A stretch of DNA of 64,000 nt, taken from Lachnospiraceae bacterium. Lineage in GTDB: Bacteria; Bacillota; Clostridia; Lachnospirales; Lachnospiraceae. The first letter of the stretch is position 1; every line of letters begins with the position of its first letter. Shown in pieces: positions 36,331 to 44,587 of this stretch. The position numbers and the translations under genes are program-made. The stretch covers positions 1 through 64,000 of the forward strand of contig SVEF01000003.1 in assembly GCA_015057585.1 (NCBI GenBank), written 5' to 3'. Under the pieces are notes generated by a model that was not told the DNA's origin, ran no database searches, and worked only from the letters and a program-made list of their open reading frames with translations.

Positions 36331-37260
36331 ATGTCTGGTCATATTCACCCAAAATCTTTTCTGGATTATCCTTCACAGATAAATTTGCTCAAGCAAAAAC
36401 AATTAACTATCCACAACGAGACAATTGCTACAAACATTTTAAAAAAGATTAGTTATTACAGTCTTATCAACGGATATAAAGAGATTTTTAAGGATTCGTC
36501 CACAAATAATTATTATCCTGGGACCTCTTTTGACGATATTCATCAACTATACTTGTTTGACGCGAAATTACGAGAAATTTTTTTGAAATATATCCTTATA
36601 TTTGAAAAACATATAAAATCCTCCATATCATATCACTTCAGTAATACATATGGCAACGGTATTGCTGCTTATCAGGATTTCAATAATTACGATTATGGAA
36701 AAAATTTGGCTGATGTTCAGCATCTTTTCAAAAAAATGAATAGTAAGATTTACGGCAGACATCCCTCTTTGCAGGTAACCCACCATATAACCATTTATAA
36801 TGATGTTCCCTTGTGGGTTTTAACAACTGATTTAACCCTCGGAGAAACAGCTTGTATGTACCGTTACCTAAAGGGGCACTGCAAAACTCTTGTTTGTAAT
36901 GACTTTCAGCATATCGGCAGAGCAGAACTCGGCAAAATGCTTATTATTTTAACTAAGTTCCGCAATATTTGTGCCCACGGCAACCGCTTATTTAACGTCA
37001 AAGTTCAAGACTCTATCCCTGACCTTCTTGCACACAAAAAGTTGCATATTGCAAGAAAGAATTTCAGATATCAACATGGAAAATCCGACCTGTTTGCAAC
37101 TGTTATTTCACTTAAATACTTACTTGAGCCTGCAGACTTTCGACTTTTTTATTATGAATTAAAAAGGACAATCAAAAAATATTCTCTTCCCGATAAAGTA
37201 TTATCAGCAATGGGCTTTCCTCCAAATTGGATGTCAATATTGCGAATAAAAGTCTACTAA
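36331..37260 (+). CDS. AbiF/Abi_2-family HEPN ribonuclease, abortive-infection protein
   Basis: A 309-residue protein of the Abi_2 (AbiD/AbiF) family. The N-terminal part (KSFLDYPSQINLLKQKQL, ISYYSLINGYKEIF) is typical. FDAKLREIFLKYILIFEKHIKSS, in two blocks, is the conserved helical pair. The HEPN motif RNICAH (R211-H216, RX4H) is followed by GNRLF. HEPN proteins of this family act as RNases or RNA-binding toxins in phage defence and are considered close to the ancestors of Cas13. One HEPN motif implies that a dimer forms the active site. The gene is more AT-rich than its neighbours, which suggests transfer. It has an ACGGAGGT site and its own terminator. The RNA just upstream is its likely partner or antitoxin. 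Confidence 0.85.
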   Translation: MSGHIHPKSFLDYPSQINLLKQKQLTIHNETIATNILKKISYYSLINGYKEIFKDSSTNNYYPGTSFDDIHQLYLFDAKLREIFLKYILIFEKHIKSSISYHFSNTYGNGIAAYQDFNNYDYGKNLADVQHLFKKMNSKIYGRHPSLQVTHHITIYNDVPLWVLTTDLTLGETACMYRYLKGHCKTLVCNDFQHIGRAELGKMLIILTKFRNICAHGNRLFNVKVQDSIPDLLAHKKLHIARKNFRYQHGKSDLFATVISLKYLLEPADFRLFYYELKRTIKKYSLPDKVLSAMGFPPNWMSILRIKVY

Positions 37261-37266
37261 TTTTAC

Positions 37267-37319
37267 AAGAGGTTCCCTAGTTAAGATTGAAAAGTCTTTA
37301 TCCAGGGAACCTCTTTTTT
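37267..37319. terminator. Terminator after abiF
   Basis: AAGAGGTTCCCT (37267-37278) pairs with AGGGAACCTCTT (from 37304) and is followed by a T-run. The A-rich left flank may also serve the convergent lipoprotein gene. Confidence 0.8.
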
Positions 37320-37335
37320 GATACACCTCTATACT

Positions 37336-37701
37336 CTATTCGCTCTCTCCATCCACCTTAAAATCATCAATATGATATCGTTCGATTACTGCTTTGTCCG
37401 AACCGCTTTCCCATATCCAGGCTAAGATTTCTCCCGTTGCAAACTCATATACCGCCCGTTGAGTGAGTTTTTCATCCGCATAATACTCTGCAATTCGATA
37501 AGAAGCGGTTTCTTCTATTTTCATGTATGCATTCTCACCCATTTCAAATGTTTGACTATCAAGAATTTCCTCCTCTATCACCGGGGAATTACCGGTCTCT
37601 TCTTCTGTGGGTGCCTTTATCTGACACGCAACCACGGACAAAAACAACAGCATCATTAAAACCAATACCCCATATGTTACAAACGATTTCTTACCCTTCA
37701 T
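37336..37701 (-). CDS. Small lipoprotein at the end of the DUF2812-PadR operon
   Basis: A 121-residue predicted lipoprotein. A basic start (KGKKSF), a hydrophobic stretch and the lipobox SVVAC are followed by a mature part of about 95 acidic residues (TEEETGNSPVIEEEIL). The start at 37701 is preceded by GGAGGAAAAGAAA. The in-frame ATG at 37716 has no such site. It begins 30 bp after the PadR gene and should belong to the same transcript. I do not recognise a family. It may monitor the same envelope condition as the DUF2812 membrane proteins. Confidence 0.7.
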   Translation of the reverse strand: MKGKKSFVTYGVLVLMMLLFLSVVACQIKAPTEEETGNSPVIEEEILDSQTFEMGENAYMKIEETASYRIAEYYADEKLTQRAVYEFATGEILAWIWESGSDKAVIERYHIDDFKVDGESE

Positions 37702-37731
37702 TTTCTTTTCCTCCATACAATATATATTTTT

Positions 37732-38046
37732 CTACAGATTTTCTAACTTTCCTGCTCCATCTTCTACCATAACCTTTAAACGGTCATATTCTTTTTTTAG
37801 CATATCCCGTCCGATATCCGTGATAACATACGATTTCCTTCTGCCGATTGCCACGGTAAGCTCTATCACATCATTTTCCTCAAACTTTGCAAGCATGGCA
37901 TATAATGTCCCCGGTCCGACCAAAACACGGCCATGTGACAGTGTTTTTACCTTTTCCATGATGTCCACGCCGCAGCATTCCTCCATAAGAGCAAGCAGAA
38001 TGTAATACATCGGTTCTGTCAGTGTTTGAAATTGTTCTCTTGCCAT
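37732..38046 (-). CDS. PadR-family transcriptional repressor
   Basis: A 104-residue PadR-type winged-helix protein. It has the family's opening (LTEPMYYILLALMEE), the recognition region (GPGTLYAMLAKFEENDVIEL), the wing (GRRKSYVITDIGRDML) and a short dimerisation helix at the end. It begins 8 bp after the third DUF2812 gene and lacks its own promoter. It most likely represses the operon through the two identical palindromes at the operon promoter. PadR with DUF2812 neighbours is a recurrent Clostridial arrangement. The inducer is unknown. Confidence 0.9.
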   Translation of the reverse strand: MAREQFQTLTEPMYYILLALMEECCGVDIMEKVKTLSHGRVLVGPGTLYAMLAKFEENDVIELTVAIGRRKSYVITDIGRDMLKKEYDRLKVMVEDGAGKLENL

Positions 38047-38054
38047 GTCATCAC

Positions 38055-39344
38055 CTACTTAAAATCCATTTTGTGACGGATGATGTCAATTTGTTCTTTT
38101 GTCAAATACACATCCGGCAGTTCATGCAGGACAAATATCATATTGTTATATTTTACATAATAATCGCCACCGCCGTTTCGAAACGCCTCCTCCGCCTGCC
38201 AGTCCTCTGTACAGTACGTGATGCCGTCAGACATCGCCTCTTTCTTGGCATTCCTCCATATCTTGTTTAACACCCAATCACACCGGGATTCATAAGCATT
38301 ATATCGGATTCTTTGGTCTGTCTTTTCATCGATTGTATACCAGGCCGTATACTCCGTACTTTTTCCAAAGATACTTCTCGTCCGGGAAATATCTGACAAT
38401 TTATACTTCGACGCATGTGGATATTCCCGGTAGTGCGTTACCAAAAACGGCATTTCCTGTGCTGCATTTTTCCTCGAATCCACTGACTCGGAATTATTCA
38501 TTCCCATCACCATAAATCCAAGAAAGATTGCTACCCAATAGACTATCAGCATCTCTTTGCTTTCCCTTCTCTTCGGGAATACTCTCCGTAAAAAAATACA
38601 GAACAGAATGATCGCAACTGCTGCTACCAAAGCAAATGCCACAATTTTCACATGCCCTAAAAGGCACAGATCCATCAGAAAAATAACAATTGCAACTAAC
38701 AAAAGAACTTGCAGCATGTAAATATGAAAAGCACCTTTTCTGTGATTCCCCAAATAGATTTCTCTTCCGTTTTTTTTATCCGCCCCAAGTCGGATTCTTA
38801 TCCATATCCTTTCCCCATAGGAATAAAACAAACCAAACAAAGCGATGCAGAAGAACATGCCCCTAAACACTTTCTCGTACGCAAAGATGAAATTTGTAAA
38901 TCCTGCAAACGAAGCAAACGAGTTTACAACAAACGCCATAAACCCTATACACAGAACTACGGCTATTATTTCCGCAATATGAAAGGATGCTTTCCATGCA
39001 TTTTTCACCCGTTCTTCCGAATCAAACAACGGTACTGCATCCTCACGTATCTTTTTTAAAACATAAAACTTTCTCCGGGAGTCTATAAACTTCCACCCGG
39101 CCGCTTCACAATACTCGCTAAATTCAAAGGCATCCCATCCCGGTTCCAAATCCCTTTCCTTTGCTTTATCAAACACTTCCACTGCATAGGTCACATCCGC
39201 CGGCTCTCCTTTTTCAAATACCAACCTGTCTTCCCATATCTTAAAGTGCCATCCCTTTGCCGCCATCTCACTTAAATACGCAGCAAAATCATCACAATGC
39301 ATGTAATCGAATTCTTTTCTTACTCTTTTATATTTTGATGCCAT
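38055..39344 (-). CDS. DUF2812 membrane protein, third copy
   Basis: A 429-residue protein. Residues 1-115 form a DUF2812 domain (VRKEFDYMHCDDFAAYLSEM, GWHFKIWEDRLVFEKGEPAD, AGWKFIDSRRKFYVLKK). Four to five membrane helices follow (about 125-290), then a C-terminal domain of about 130 residues ending in IDIIRHKMDFK. It lies 7 bp after the second copy. DUF2812 proteins have no proven function. The cytosolic N-terminal domain and the C-terminal domain could sense or relay an envelope signal. The N-terminal domains of the three copies are nearly identical while the membrane and C-terminal parts differ. Confidence 0.85.
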   Translation of the reverse strand: MASKYKRVRKEFDYMHCDDFAAYLSEMAAKGWHFKIWEDRLVFEKGEPADVTYAVEVFDKAKERDLEPGWDAFEFSEYCEAAGWKFIDSRRKFYVLKKIREDAVPLFDSEERVKNAWKASFHIAEIIAVVLCIGFMAFVVNSFASFAGFTNFIFAYEKVFRGMFFCIALFGLFYSYGERIWIRIRLGADKKNGREIYLGNHRKGAFHIYMLQVLLLVAIVIFLMDLCLLGHVKIVAFALVAAVAIILFCIFLRRVFPKRRESKEMLIVYWVAIFLGFMVMGMNNSESVDSRKNAAQEMPFLVTHYREYPHASKYKLSDISRTRSIFGKSTEYTAWYTIDEKTDQRIRYNAYESRCDWVLNKIWRNAKKEAMSDGITYCTEDWQAEEAFRNGGGDYYVKYNNMIFVLHELPDVYLTKEQIDIIRHKMDFK

Positions 39345-39351
39345 AATCTCC

Positions 39352-40617
39352 CTACCTTAATCCCATTTTATCGCGGATAATATCAATCTGGTTTTTTGTT
39401 AATTCTTCCCATTCATATAAAACAAAATAAACATTCTCATATTTTACGTAATAATCTCCGTCGCTGTCCAGGTAAGCCTCTTGCGCTTCCCACTCTGCCG
39501 CGCAGTCTGTCGGAACTCCTTTTGCCATGCCTGCCTTTGCTATATCCCACATGCCGTCAATCAGCCACTCATATTCGGAACAATACGTTTGATATCTTAG
39601 TATCCTTGTATCATATAGTGCTACATATTCTGTAAATTCTCCAAGAACGTTTTTCAAGCAGTTAATATCTGCCGTCCAAAGTTTCTCCTCATATGGTTTG
39701 TAATCCGAATAACGAAGCGGAAGCTCCTGCTTTATCTGTTGAATCTCCTCCGACGTTCTCTTTTCTGTTCCCAAAGCCTTGGATCCCAAAACAAGCACCG
39801 TCACCAATAAAACGGAGAAAATCACCCAATAGATTTTTCCCTGTGTTCTGTCAGGATGCGCTCTTACGATTTTTGTTGCAAAAAACAACGCCCCGACAAT
39901 AACCAGTGCATAAAATACTGCATATCCGATTTTATCTGCCAATATCAGACTTTCCAAAAAGGCTGCCACCAAAAACATTGCCGTAATCCATTTGACCCGG
40001 ATATATCCAATCCATTGCTTTTGATTACCAATATAAAGTGTTTCTCCCTGCCGACTTCTCTTTGTATATTGCGCTTTTTTCACCACTGCATATACAAATT
40101 TCCACAGTTCTGCACCTAAGAGCACCATCCACAAGCCCCAGATAAAGAACAGATCAAACGGGAACAAAAAGCTCTGCCATGCCGGTATCATAAAAAAGCA
40201 CTGTACTAATGCAATCAAGCTATAGAGTACAAGGGACCATACCGCACCGCCGGACACAGAAGCCTTATAGGCATTTTTCACACGTTCCTCAGGTGTAAAC
40301 AACGGAACTGCATTTTCCTTTATCTTCTTTAAAATGCAAAACTTCCTTTGGGAATCTACAAATTTCCACCCCGCCGATTCACAATACTCACTGAATTCAA
40401 AGGTGTCCTGCTCCGGTCCGAAATCCCCTTCCTTTGCTTTTGTAAACACTTCAACCGCATAGGTCACATCCGCAGGCTCCCCTTTCTCAAATACGAGGGT
40501 ATCCTCCCACAGTTTAAAGTGCCATCCCTTTGCCGCCATCTCACTTAAATACGCAGCAAAATCATCACAATGCATATAGTCAAACTGTTTTCTAACTCTT
40601 TTATACTCTGTCCCCAT
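39352..40617 (-). CDS. DUF2812 membrane protein, second copy
   Basis: A 421-residue paralogue. It has the same N-terminal DUF2812 block (FDYMHCDDFAAYLSEMAAKG, LVFEKGEPADVTYAVEVF), four or five membrane helices (about 125-285) and a C-terminal domain ending in IDIIRDKMGLR. The spacing to its neighbours (12 bp after the first copy, 7 bp before the third) shows that they are one operon. The variable middle suggests that the copies have diverged to handle different signals or to form hetero-oligomers. Confidence 0.85.
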   Translation of the reverse strand: MGTEYKRVRKQFDYMHCDDFAAYLSEMAAKGWHFKLWEDTLVFEKGEPADVTYAVEVFTKAKEGDFGPEQDTFEFSEYCESAGWKFVDSQRKFCILKKIKENAVPLFTPEERVKNAYKASVSGGAVWSLVLYSLIALVQCFFMIPAWQSFLFPFDLFFIWGLWMVLLGAELWKFVYAVVKKAQYTKRSRQGETLYIGNQKQWIGYIRVKWITAMFLVAAFLESLILADKIGYAVFYALVIVGALFFATKIVRAHPDRTQGKIYWVIFSVLLVTVLVLGSKALGTEKRTSEEIQQIKQELPLRYSDYKPYEEKLWTADINCLKNVLGEFTEYVALYDTRILRYQTYCSEYEWLIDGMWDIAKAGMAKGVPTDCAAEWEAQEAYLDSDGDYYVKYENVYFVLYEWEELTKNQIDIIRDKMGLR

Positions 40618-40629
40618 CAGTTACCTCAC

Positions 40630-41937
40630 CTACTTTAACTTCATTTTGTCACGGATGACGGCAATCTGCTCTGCATCCAGAGTAACCCCTTCAAACTCAC
40701 GCAACATGAAAATACAATCCTCATACCTTACAAAATAATCCGACCATTCCTCATTTTGAAATGCTTCTACTGCTTCCCACTCTTGTGTACACTCCTCAAG
40801 CGGGGCGTAACTTCCCCACAGTCTCAAAAGGTCATTCCAAACCAGTTCTAATATTTTGTCACTTCGGGATTCATAAGTAGCATACACCACACCGATATCC
40901 GTGTTTTCATCTTCTTCGAACCACAGAATATATTCTTCATGTTTACCAAAAACACTGTGTTCCTTCGTGACGTCAAGCCAGGCCATTTTCATCGGAATCT
41001 CTCTGTAATCCGTAACATCAAGCGGCAATTCCTGTCTGGCTTCTGTCCAATCTAACTTTGTATCAAAAAAATCATACCATTTTGCACTTGTATAAAAATA
41101 ATCCGGCGATAAGGTAACAAAGAAAAACACTACAACCAGCATCATACCATAAAAATAATGTATGCTCCGCTCCGTATTTCTCAAAAAAAGATATCGGAAA
41201 AGGACCGTAAGTCCCAGCGCAATACTGTAATAAATCGTTTCTTCCATTTCACCGGCAGATAACTGACATGCAATCAATGTAACAACGGAAACCGCAAGGA
41301 TAATGTCATAAATCCATACATACACTGCTTTTTTCTTCCGGTTTCCGATATAAAGTTCCTTTCCCTGACTGATATCTTTCATATAACGTTTCTTGCAGAA
41401 CAAGCCATATCCGTAATATCCTGCCTGTGTCAAAATCAGAATCCACCAAACAAGGTCACGCATCAGTGCTTCGGAAGAAAAAACCTTGCCCACAAGACTA
41501 CCATTCACGTGCAGTCCCAGCCAAAGTCCAAAGCCTAATATAAGGAACAGCAGACCTATTATTCCCCCTATCCGATACTCTTCCTTTAATGCATTCTGAA
41601 GTCTCTCCTCCGGTGTAAACAGTGGTGACGCGTCCGGGCTGACCTTACGCAAAACACAAAATTTTCGTCGGGAATCCACAAACTGCCAACCTGCGGCTTC
41701 GCACATCTCAGAAAATTCAAAAACGCTTGGATCCGGTTTAAAACCGGAGTCTCTTGCTTCTCTAAAAATCTCTACCGCATAGGTTACATCTGCCGGTTCG
41801 CCCTTCTCAAATACTAAATTTCTCTCCCACAGTTTAAAATGCCATCCCTTTGCCGCCATCTCGCTTAAATACGCAGCAAAATCATCACAATGCATGTAAT
41901 CAAACTGTTTCCGTACTGTTTTATACCGCGCTCCCAT
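40630..41937 (-). CDS. DUF2812 membrane protein, first copy
   Basis: A 435-residue paralogue and the first gene of the operon. The DUF2812 block (residues 1-115) is followed by a membrane part (about 125-290) that is clearly different from the other copies, then a C-terminal domain ending in IAVIRDKMKLK. The start is 20 bp downstream of the first PadR-type operator and has an AAAGGAG site. It should be the most strongly expressed member of the set. Confidence 0.85.
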   Translation of the reverse strand: MGARYKTVRKQFDYMHCDDFAAYLSEMAAKGWHFKLWERNLVFEKGEPADVTYAVEIFREARDSGFKPDPSVFEFSEMCEAAGWQFVDSRRKFCVLRKVSPDASPLFTPEERLQNALKEEYRIGGIIGLLFLILGFGLWLGLHVNGSLVGKVFSSEALMRDLVWWILILTQAGYYGYGLFCKKRYMKDISQGKELYIGNRKKKAVYVWIYDIILAVSVVTLIACQLSAGEMEETIYYSIALGLTVLFRYLFLRNTERSIHYFYGMMLVVVFFFVTLSPDYFYTSAKWYDFFDTKLDWTEARQELPLDVTDYREIPMKMAWLDVTKEHSVFGKHEEYILWFEEDENTDIGVVYATYESRSDKILELVWNDLLRLWGSYAPLEECTQEWEAVEAFQNEEWSDYFVRYEDCIFMLREFEGVTLDAEQIAVIRDKMKLK

Positions 41938-41957
41938 ACTCTTTCCTTCTCCTTTAT

Positions 41958-42014
41958 TATCGACACTCGATATTTCTTGTTTTTATTATATTATCGACAC
42001 TCGATATTTGTCAA
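41958..42014 (-). promoter_or_regulatory. Consensus promoter with two identical PadR-type operators
   Basis: Minus strand: -35 TTGACA (42009-42014), 18-bp spacer, -10 TATAAT (41985-41990), both perfect. The palindrome TATCGAnnnTCGATA occurs at 41992-42006, inside the spacer, and again at 41958-41972, just after the start of transcription. The copies are identical and 34 bp apart. This fits tight repression by the PadR protein of the same operon. Confidence 0.85.
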
Positions 42015-42096
42015 GAGGTACTTTTACATTTTTTTCGCATACGCTCATTTCTATTTTTTCCGTAGCACATAAGCGGACTCTTATTCTAATCTTCGC

Positions 42097-42257
42097 AAAC
42101 AAATCAGGGATTTCGTCCTCTAACTACAACACCCCGGGCTGACAAATATATCTAAGCAGCGATCATTCGGGGCCGCATAAGCGGCATCCGAGTCGCGCGT
42201 GATATATTTGTCAGCCCGGGGTGATTTTCTCAGTTTATAGAAATCCCTGATTTGTTT
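42097..42257. repeat. 161-bp long hairpin element with conserved apical loop (copy 2)
   Basis: Outer arms of 18 bp (42097-42114 / 42240-42257), an irregular AT-rich internal region, a perfect 22-bp inner stem (42130-42151 / 42202-42223) and a 50-nt apex. The apex begins CTAAGCAGCGAT, contains a small GCCGC/GCGGC hairpin and ends GAGTCGCGCGTG. The same end blocks occur in the element after carB. It lies nine bases after the mmsA stop codon. The 24-bp outer region between it and the DUF2812 promoter shows nothing else. Confidence 0.85.
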
Positions 42258-42266
42258 CTCAATTAT

Positions 42267-43769
42267 TTAGATGGTACCGTCCCATGTGCTGACGGTCGTC
42301 TTCTTCATTTCTTCTTCATCAAACCAACGTGTGGTTACGCACTTGCTCTCTGTATAGAACTTGATGCCGTCCTTACCAAGACAGTGCAAATCACCAAAGA
42401 AGGAATCCTTATGTCCGGAGAATGGGAATACACCAACCGGCACCGGAATACCAACGTTGATACCCACCATACCACCGTGTGTTCTTTCCATGAACTCTCT
42501 GGAATAATAACCGCTCTGTGTAAAAATAACGGAACCGTTTGCAAACGGATTGTTATTCATGATTTCAAGACCTTCCTCGAATGTCTTTACTCTCTTGATG
42601 CAAAGAACCGGTCCAAAGATTTCATTCGTACCAATGCTCATATCTTCGGTGACATGGTCAAAGATGGTTGGTCCTAAATAATAGCCGCCTTCAAAACCTT
42701 CTACCGTTACATTTCTTCCGTCAAGTACAAGTTCTGCACCCTCATCGATACCTTTCTGGATCCACTTCAAGATGCTCTCCTTATGCTTTGCATTCACCAC
42801 CGGACCGAGACCGGAGGTCTTGTCATAAGCCGGACCTACCTTTAAGCCCTGTGCAAGTTCTTTTAACTTAGCCACGAGTGCATCCGCAATGCCTTCCTGA
42901 GCCACTACCACCGGAAGAGCCATACAACGCTCACCTGCACAACCGAATGCAGAGTTCATAATACCTGCTGCAGTACGGTCCACCGGAGCGTCATTTAAAA
43001 CAAGGGCATGGTTCTTTGCTTCACAAAGTGCCTGTACTCTCTTTCCGTGCGCTGCTGCTACGGAGTAGATGTGCTTACCAACAGAGGTCGATCCTACGAA
43101 GGAAATACCCTTAATATCCGGATGTGTCAAGAAAATTTCTGCCTCGTCTCTGCTACATGTCACAATGTTAAGAACACCGTCCGGAAGACCTGCTTCCTTA
43201 TATAATTCTGCAAAGCGGAGTGCTGTTCTTGGTGTGAAACTGGCACCCTTTAACACGATGGTGTTACCTGCTGCGATACACATCGGAGTCATCCAGCCCA
43301 TTGGAATCATTGCCGGGAAGTTAAACGGAATGATACCTGCAAATACACCTAAGGATTCTCTGTATAATACCGTGTCAAATCCTTTGGAAGCATTCATTAA
43401 GGATTCACCCATAATAAGACTTGGTGCAGAGCAGGCAAGTTCAGTTCCTTCCTTTGCCTTTAATACATCGCCTTCTGCCTCGCTCCAAACCTTACCGTGC
43501 TCCTGTGCCACAAGGTAAGTGAGTTCTTCCATATGCTCTTCAATCAACTGGCGCACCTTATAAAGAATCTGTACACGCTTTACGATAGGCACCTTAGACC
43601 ATGTCTTGTAAGCTTCTTTTGCAATCGCGATAGTTTCCTCTACCTCTTCCTTTGTACAGCAAGGCACAAGCGCAGTTACTTCACCTGTACTCGGATTGTA
43701 AACTTCATTGTACTTGTCGGTCTTGGACTCACGATACTGTCCGCCGGCAAAATATTTTAACTTTTCCAT
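42267..43769 (-). CDS. mmsA: CoA-acylating methylmalonate-semialdehyde dehydrogenase-type enzyme
   Basis: A 500-residue aldehyde dehydrogenase of the MmsA/IolA group, which turns malonate or methylmalonate semialdehyde into acetyl- or propionyl-CoA with NAD+ and CoA. It has the cofactor loop GSTSVG, the catalytic cysteine in GCAGERCMALP and the group segment FNFPAMIPMGW. The start at 43769 has an AAAGGAGG site. An upstream in-frame start to 43811 lies across the promoter region. It is divergent from a MarR gene and has its own regulated promoter. The typical inositol or valine pathway genes are absent nearby, so the substrate is not certain. Confidence 0.9.
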   Translation of the reverse strand: MEKLKYFAGGQYRESKTDKYNEVYNPSTGEVTALVPCCTKEEVEETIAIAKEAYKTWSKVPIVKRVQILYKVRQLIEEHMEELTYLVAQEHGKVWSEAEGDVLKAKEGTELACSAPSLIMGESLMNASKGFDTVLYRESLGVFAGIIPFNFPAMIPMGWMTPMCIAAGNTIVLKGASFTPRTALRFAELYKEAGLPDGVLNIVTCSRDEAEIFLTHPDIKGISFVGSTSVGKHIYSVAAAHGKRVQALCEAKNHALVLNDAPVDRTAAGIMNSAFGCAGERCMALPVVVAQEGIADALVAKLKELAQGLKVGPAYDKTSGLGPVVNAKHKESILKWIQKGIDEGAELVLDGRNVTVEGFEGGYYLGPTIFDHVTEDMSIGTNEIFGPVLCIKRVKTFEEGLEIMNNNPFANGSVIFTQSGYYSREFMERTHGGMVGINVGIPVPVGVFPFSGHKDSFFGDLHCLGKDGIKFYTESKCVTTRWFDEEEMKKTTVSTWDGTI

Positions 43770-43792
43770 TCCGGTTCCTCCTTTAATATGTA

Positions 43793-43854
43793 CACTTTTT
43801 ATAAAGTGCAAACAAATTTACCATAAATATAACATAAACTCCACAATAAGTCAA
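43793..43854 (-). promoter_or_regulatory. mmsA promoter and downstream palindrome
   Basis: Minus strand: -35 TTGACT (43849-43854), 17-bp spacer, -10 TATATT (43826-43831). A palindrome CACTTT-TTAT-AAAGTG (43793-43808) lies in the early transcribed part and may be an operator. Confidence 0.65.
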
Positions 43855-43945
43855 TTGTCGTCCCACCAGTTTTTATTATCTTTTTGTGTCTTTCAAGTAA
43901 CTTGCCGATTCCTTAAAATCTCACAAAAAAAAGCATGCGAAACAC

Positions 43946-44033
43946 TTGACACTCCCACAATAACATGCTATGATGGCCTACAGATTTGTTCATGTTGTGA
44001 ACTTTTCACAAGTTGAACTGTTCACTTTTTGAA
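43946..44033 (+). promoter_or_regulatory. marR promoter followed by three operators at 16-bp period
   Basis: -35 TTGACA (43946-43951), 17-bp spacer, -10 TATGAT (43969-43974). Three palindromes TTCA-N5-TGAA start at 43989, 44005 and 44021, exactly 16 bp apart. The outer two extend to GTTCA-N5-TGAAC. They lie just after the transcription start, in the 5' leader of the MarR gene. Confidence 0.8.
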
Positions 44034-44064
44034 CTTATGCAAAGTTAAACAAGGAGGAATCGGT

Positions 44065-44508
44065 ATGTTAAATACAAATGAAGCTTTACTCGGAGCCTGG
44101 CTCAGATTGTCCACCACGATTAATAACAGCCGTCTTGTCACTGACATGCCGTATAATGAATCTCTCATCTGCAATGTCTTATACCGGAACGAATTAACCT
44201 CGCCGGAGAAAAAATTGACGGCAACTGAACTTTGTGCCGAAACCAAAATACTGAAATCACAGATGAACCGTATTTTAGAACAGATGGAAGAAAAACAACT
44301 GATTTTCCGCGAGCGTTCCCCGAAAGACAAACGAAAAATCTACATACGTCTCAACCACGATCCGGAATCTGCTTACTTTCAGCAGCACGAAAAGATACTC
44401 GCCATTATGGATTCCGTTATCGAACGGCTGGGAGAAGGGAAATCAAGAATCGTTGTAAGAACATTAAACGACATCTCCGATGTTGCTGATGAACTGTTTT
44501 ATTCGTAA
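44065..44508 (+). CDS. MarR-family transcriptional regulator
   Basis: A 147-residue winged-helix protein. The HTH spans about residues 45-85 (KKLTATELCAETKILKSQMNRILEQM), followed by the wing ERSPKDKRKIYIRL with the typical D-KR. The start at 44065 has an AAGGAGG site. An upstream in-frame start to 44029 lies in the operator. It probably binds the three palindromes in its own leader and may also control the divergent mmsA gene, whose start is 295 bp away. The effector is unknown. Confidence 0.85.
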   Translation: MLNTNEALLGAWLRLSTTINNSRLVTDMPYNESLICNVLYRNELTSPEKKLTATELCAETKILKSQMNRILEQMEEKQLIFRERSPKDKRKIYIRLNHDPESAYFQQHEKILAIMDSVIERLGEGKSRIVVRTLNDISDVADELFYS

Positions 44509-44587
44509 TTTTGTCACACACTACGGATGAAGCACTGCTACAAACGAAACACTAATAATATGAAGAAAGAAAGGTCAGGAATTTTAT

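Noticed and set aside
33706-42257. Reading the two long hairpins as REP elements of a RAYT transposase or as insertion sequences
   Set aside because: No transposase gene or target duplication is present, and the stems differ completely, which is not expected of recent copies.
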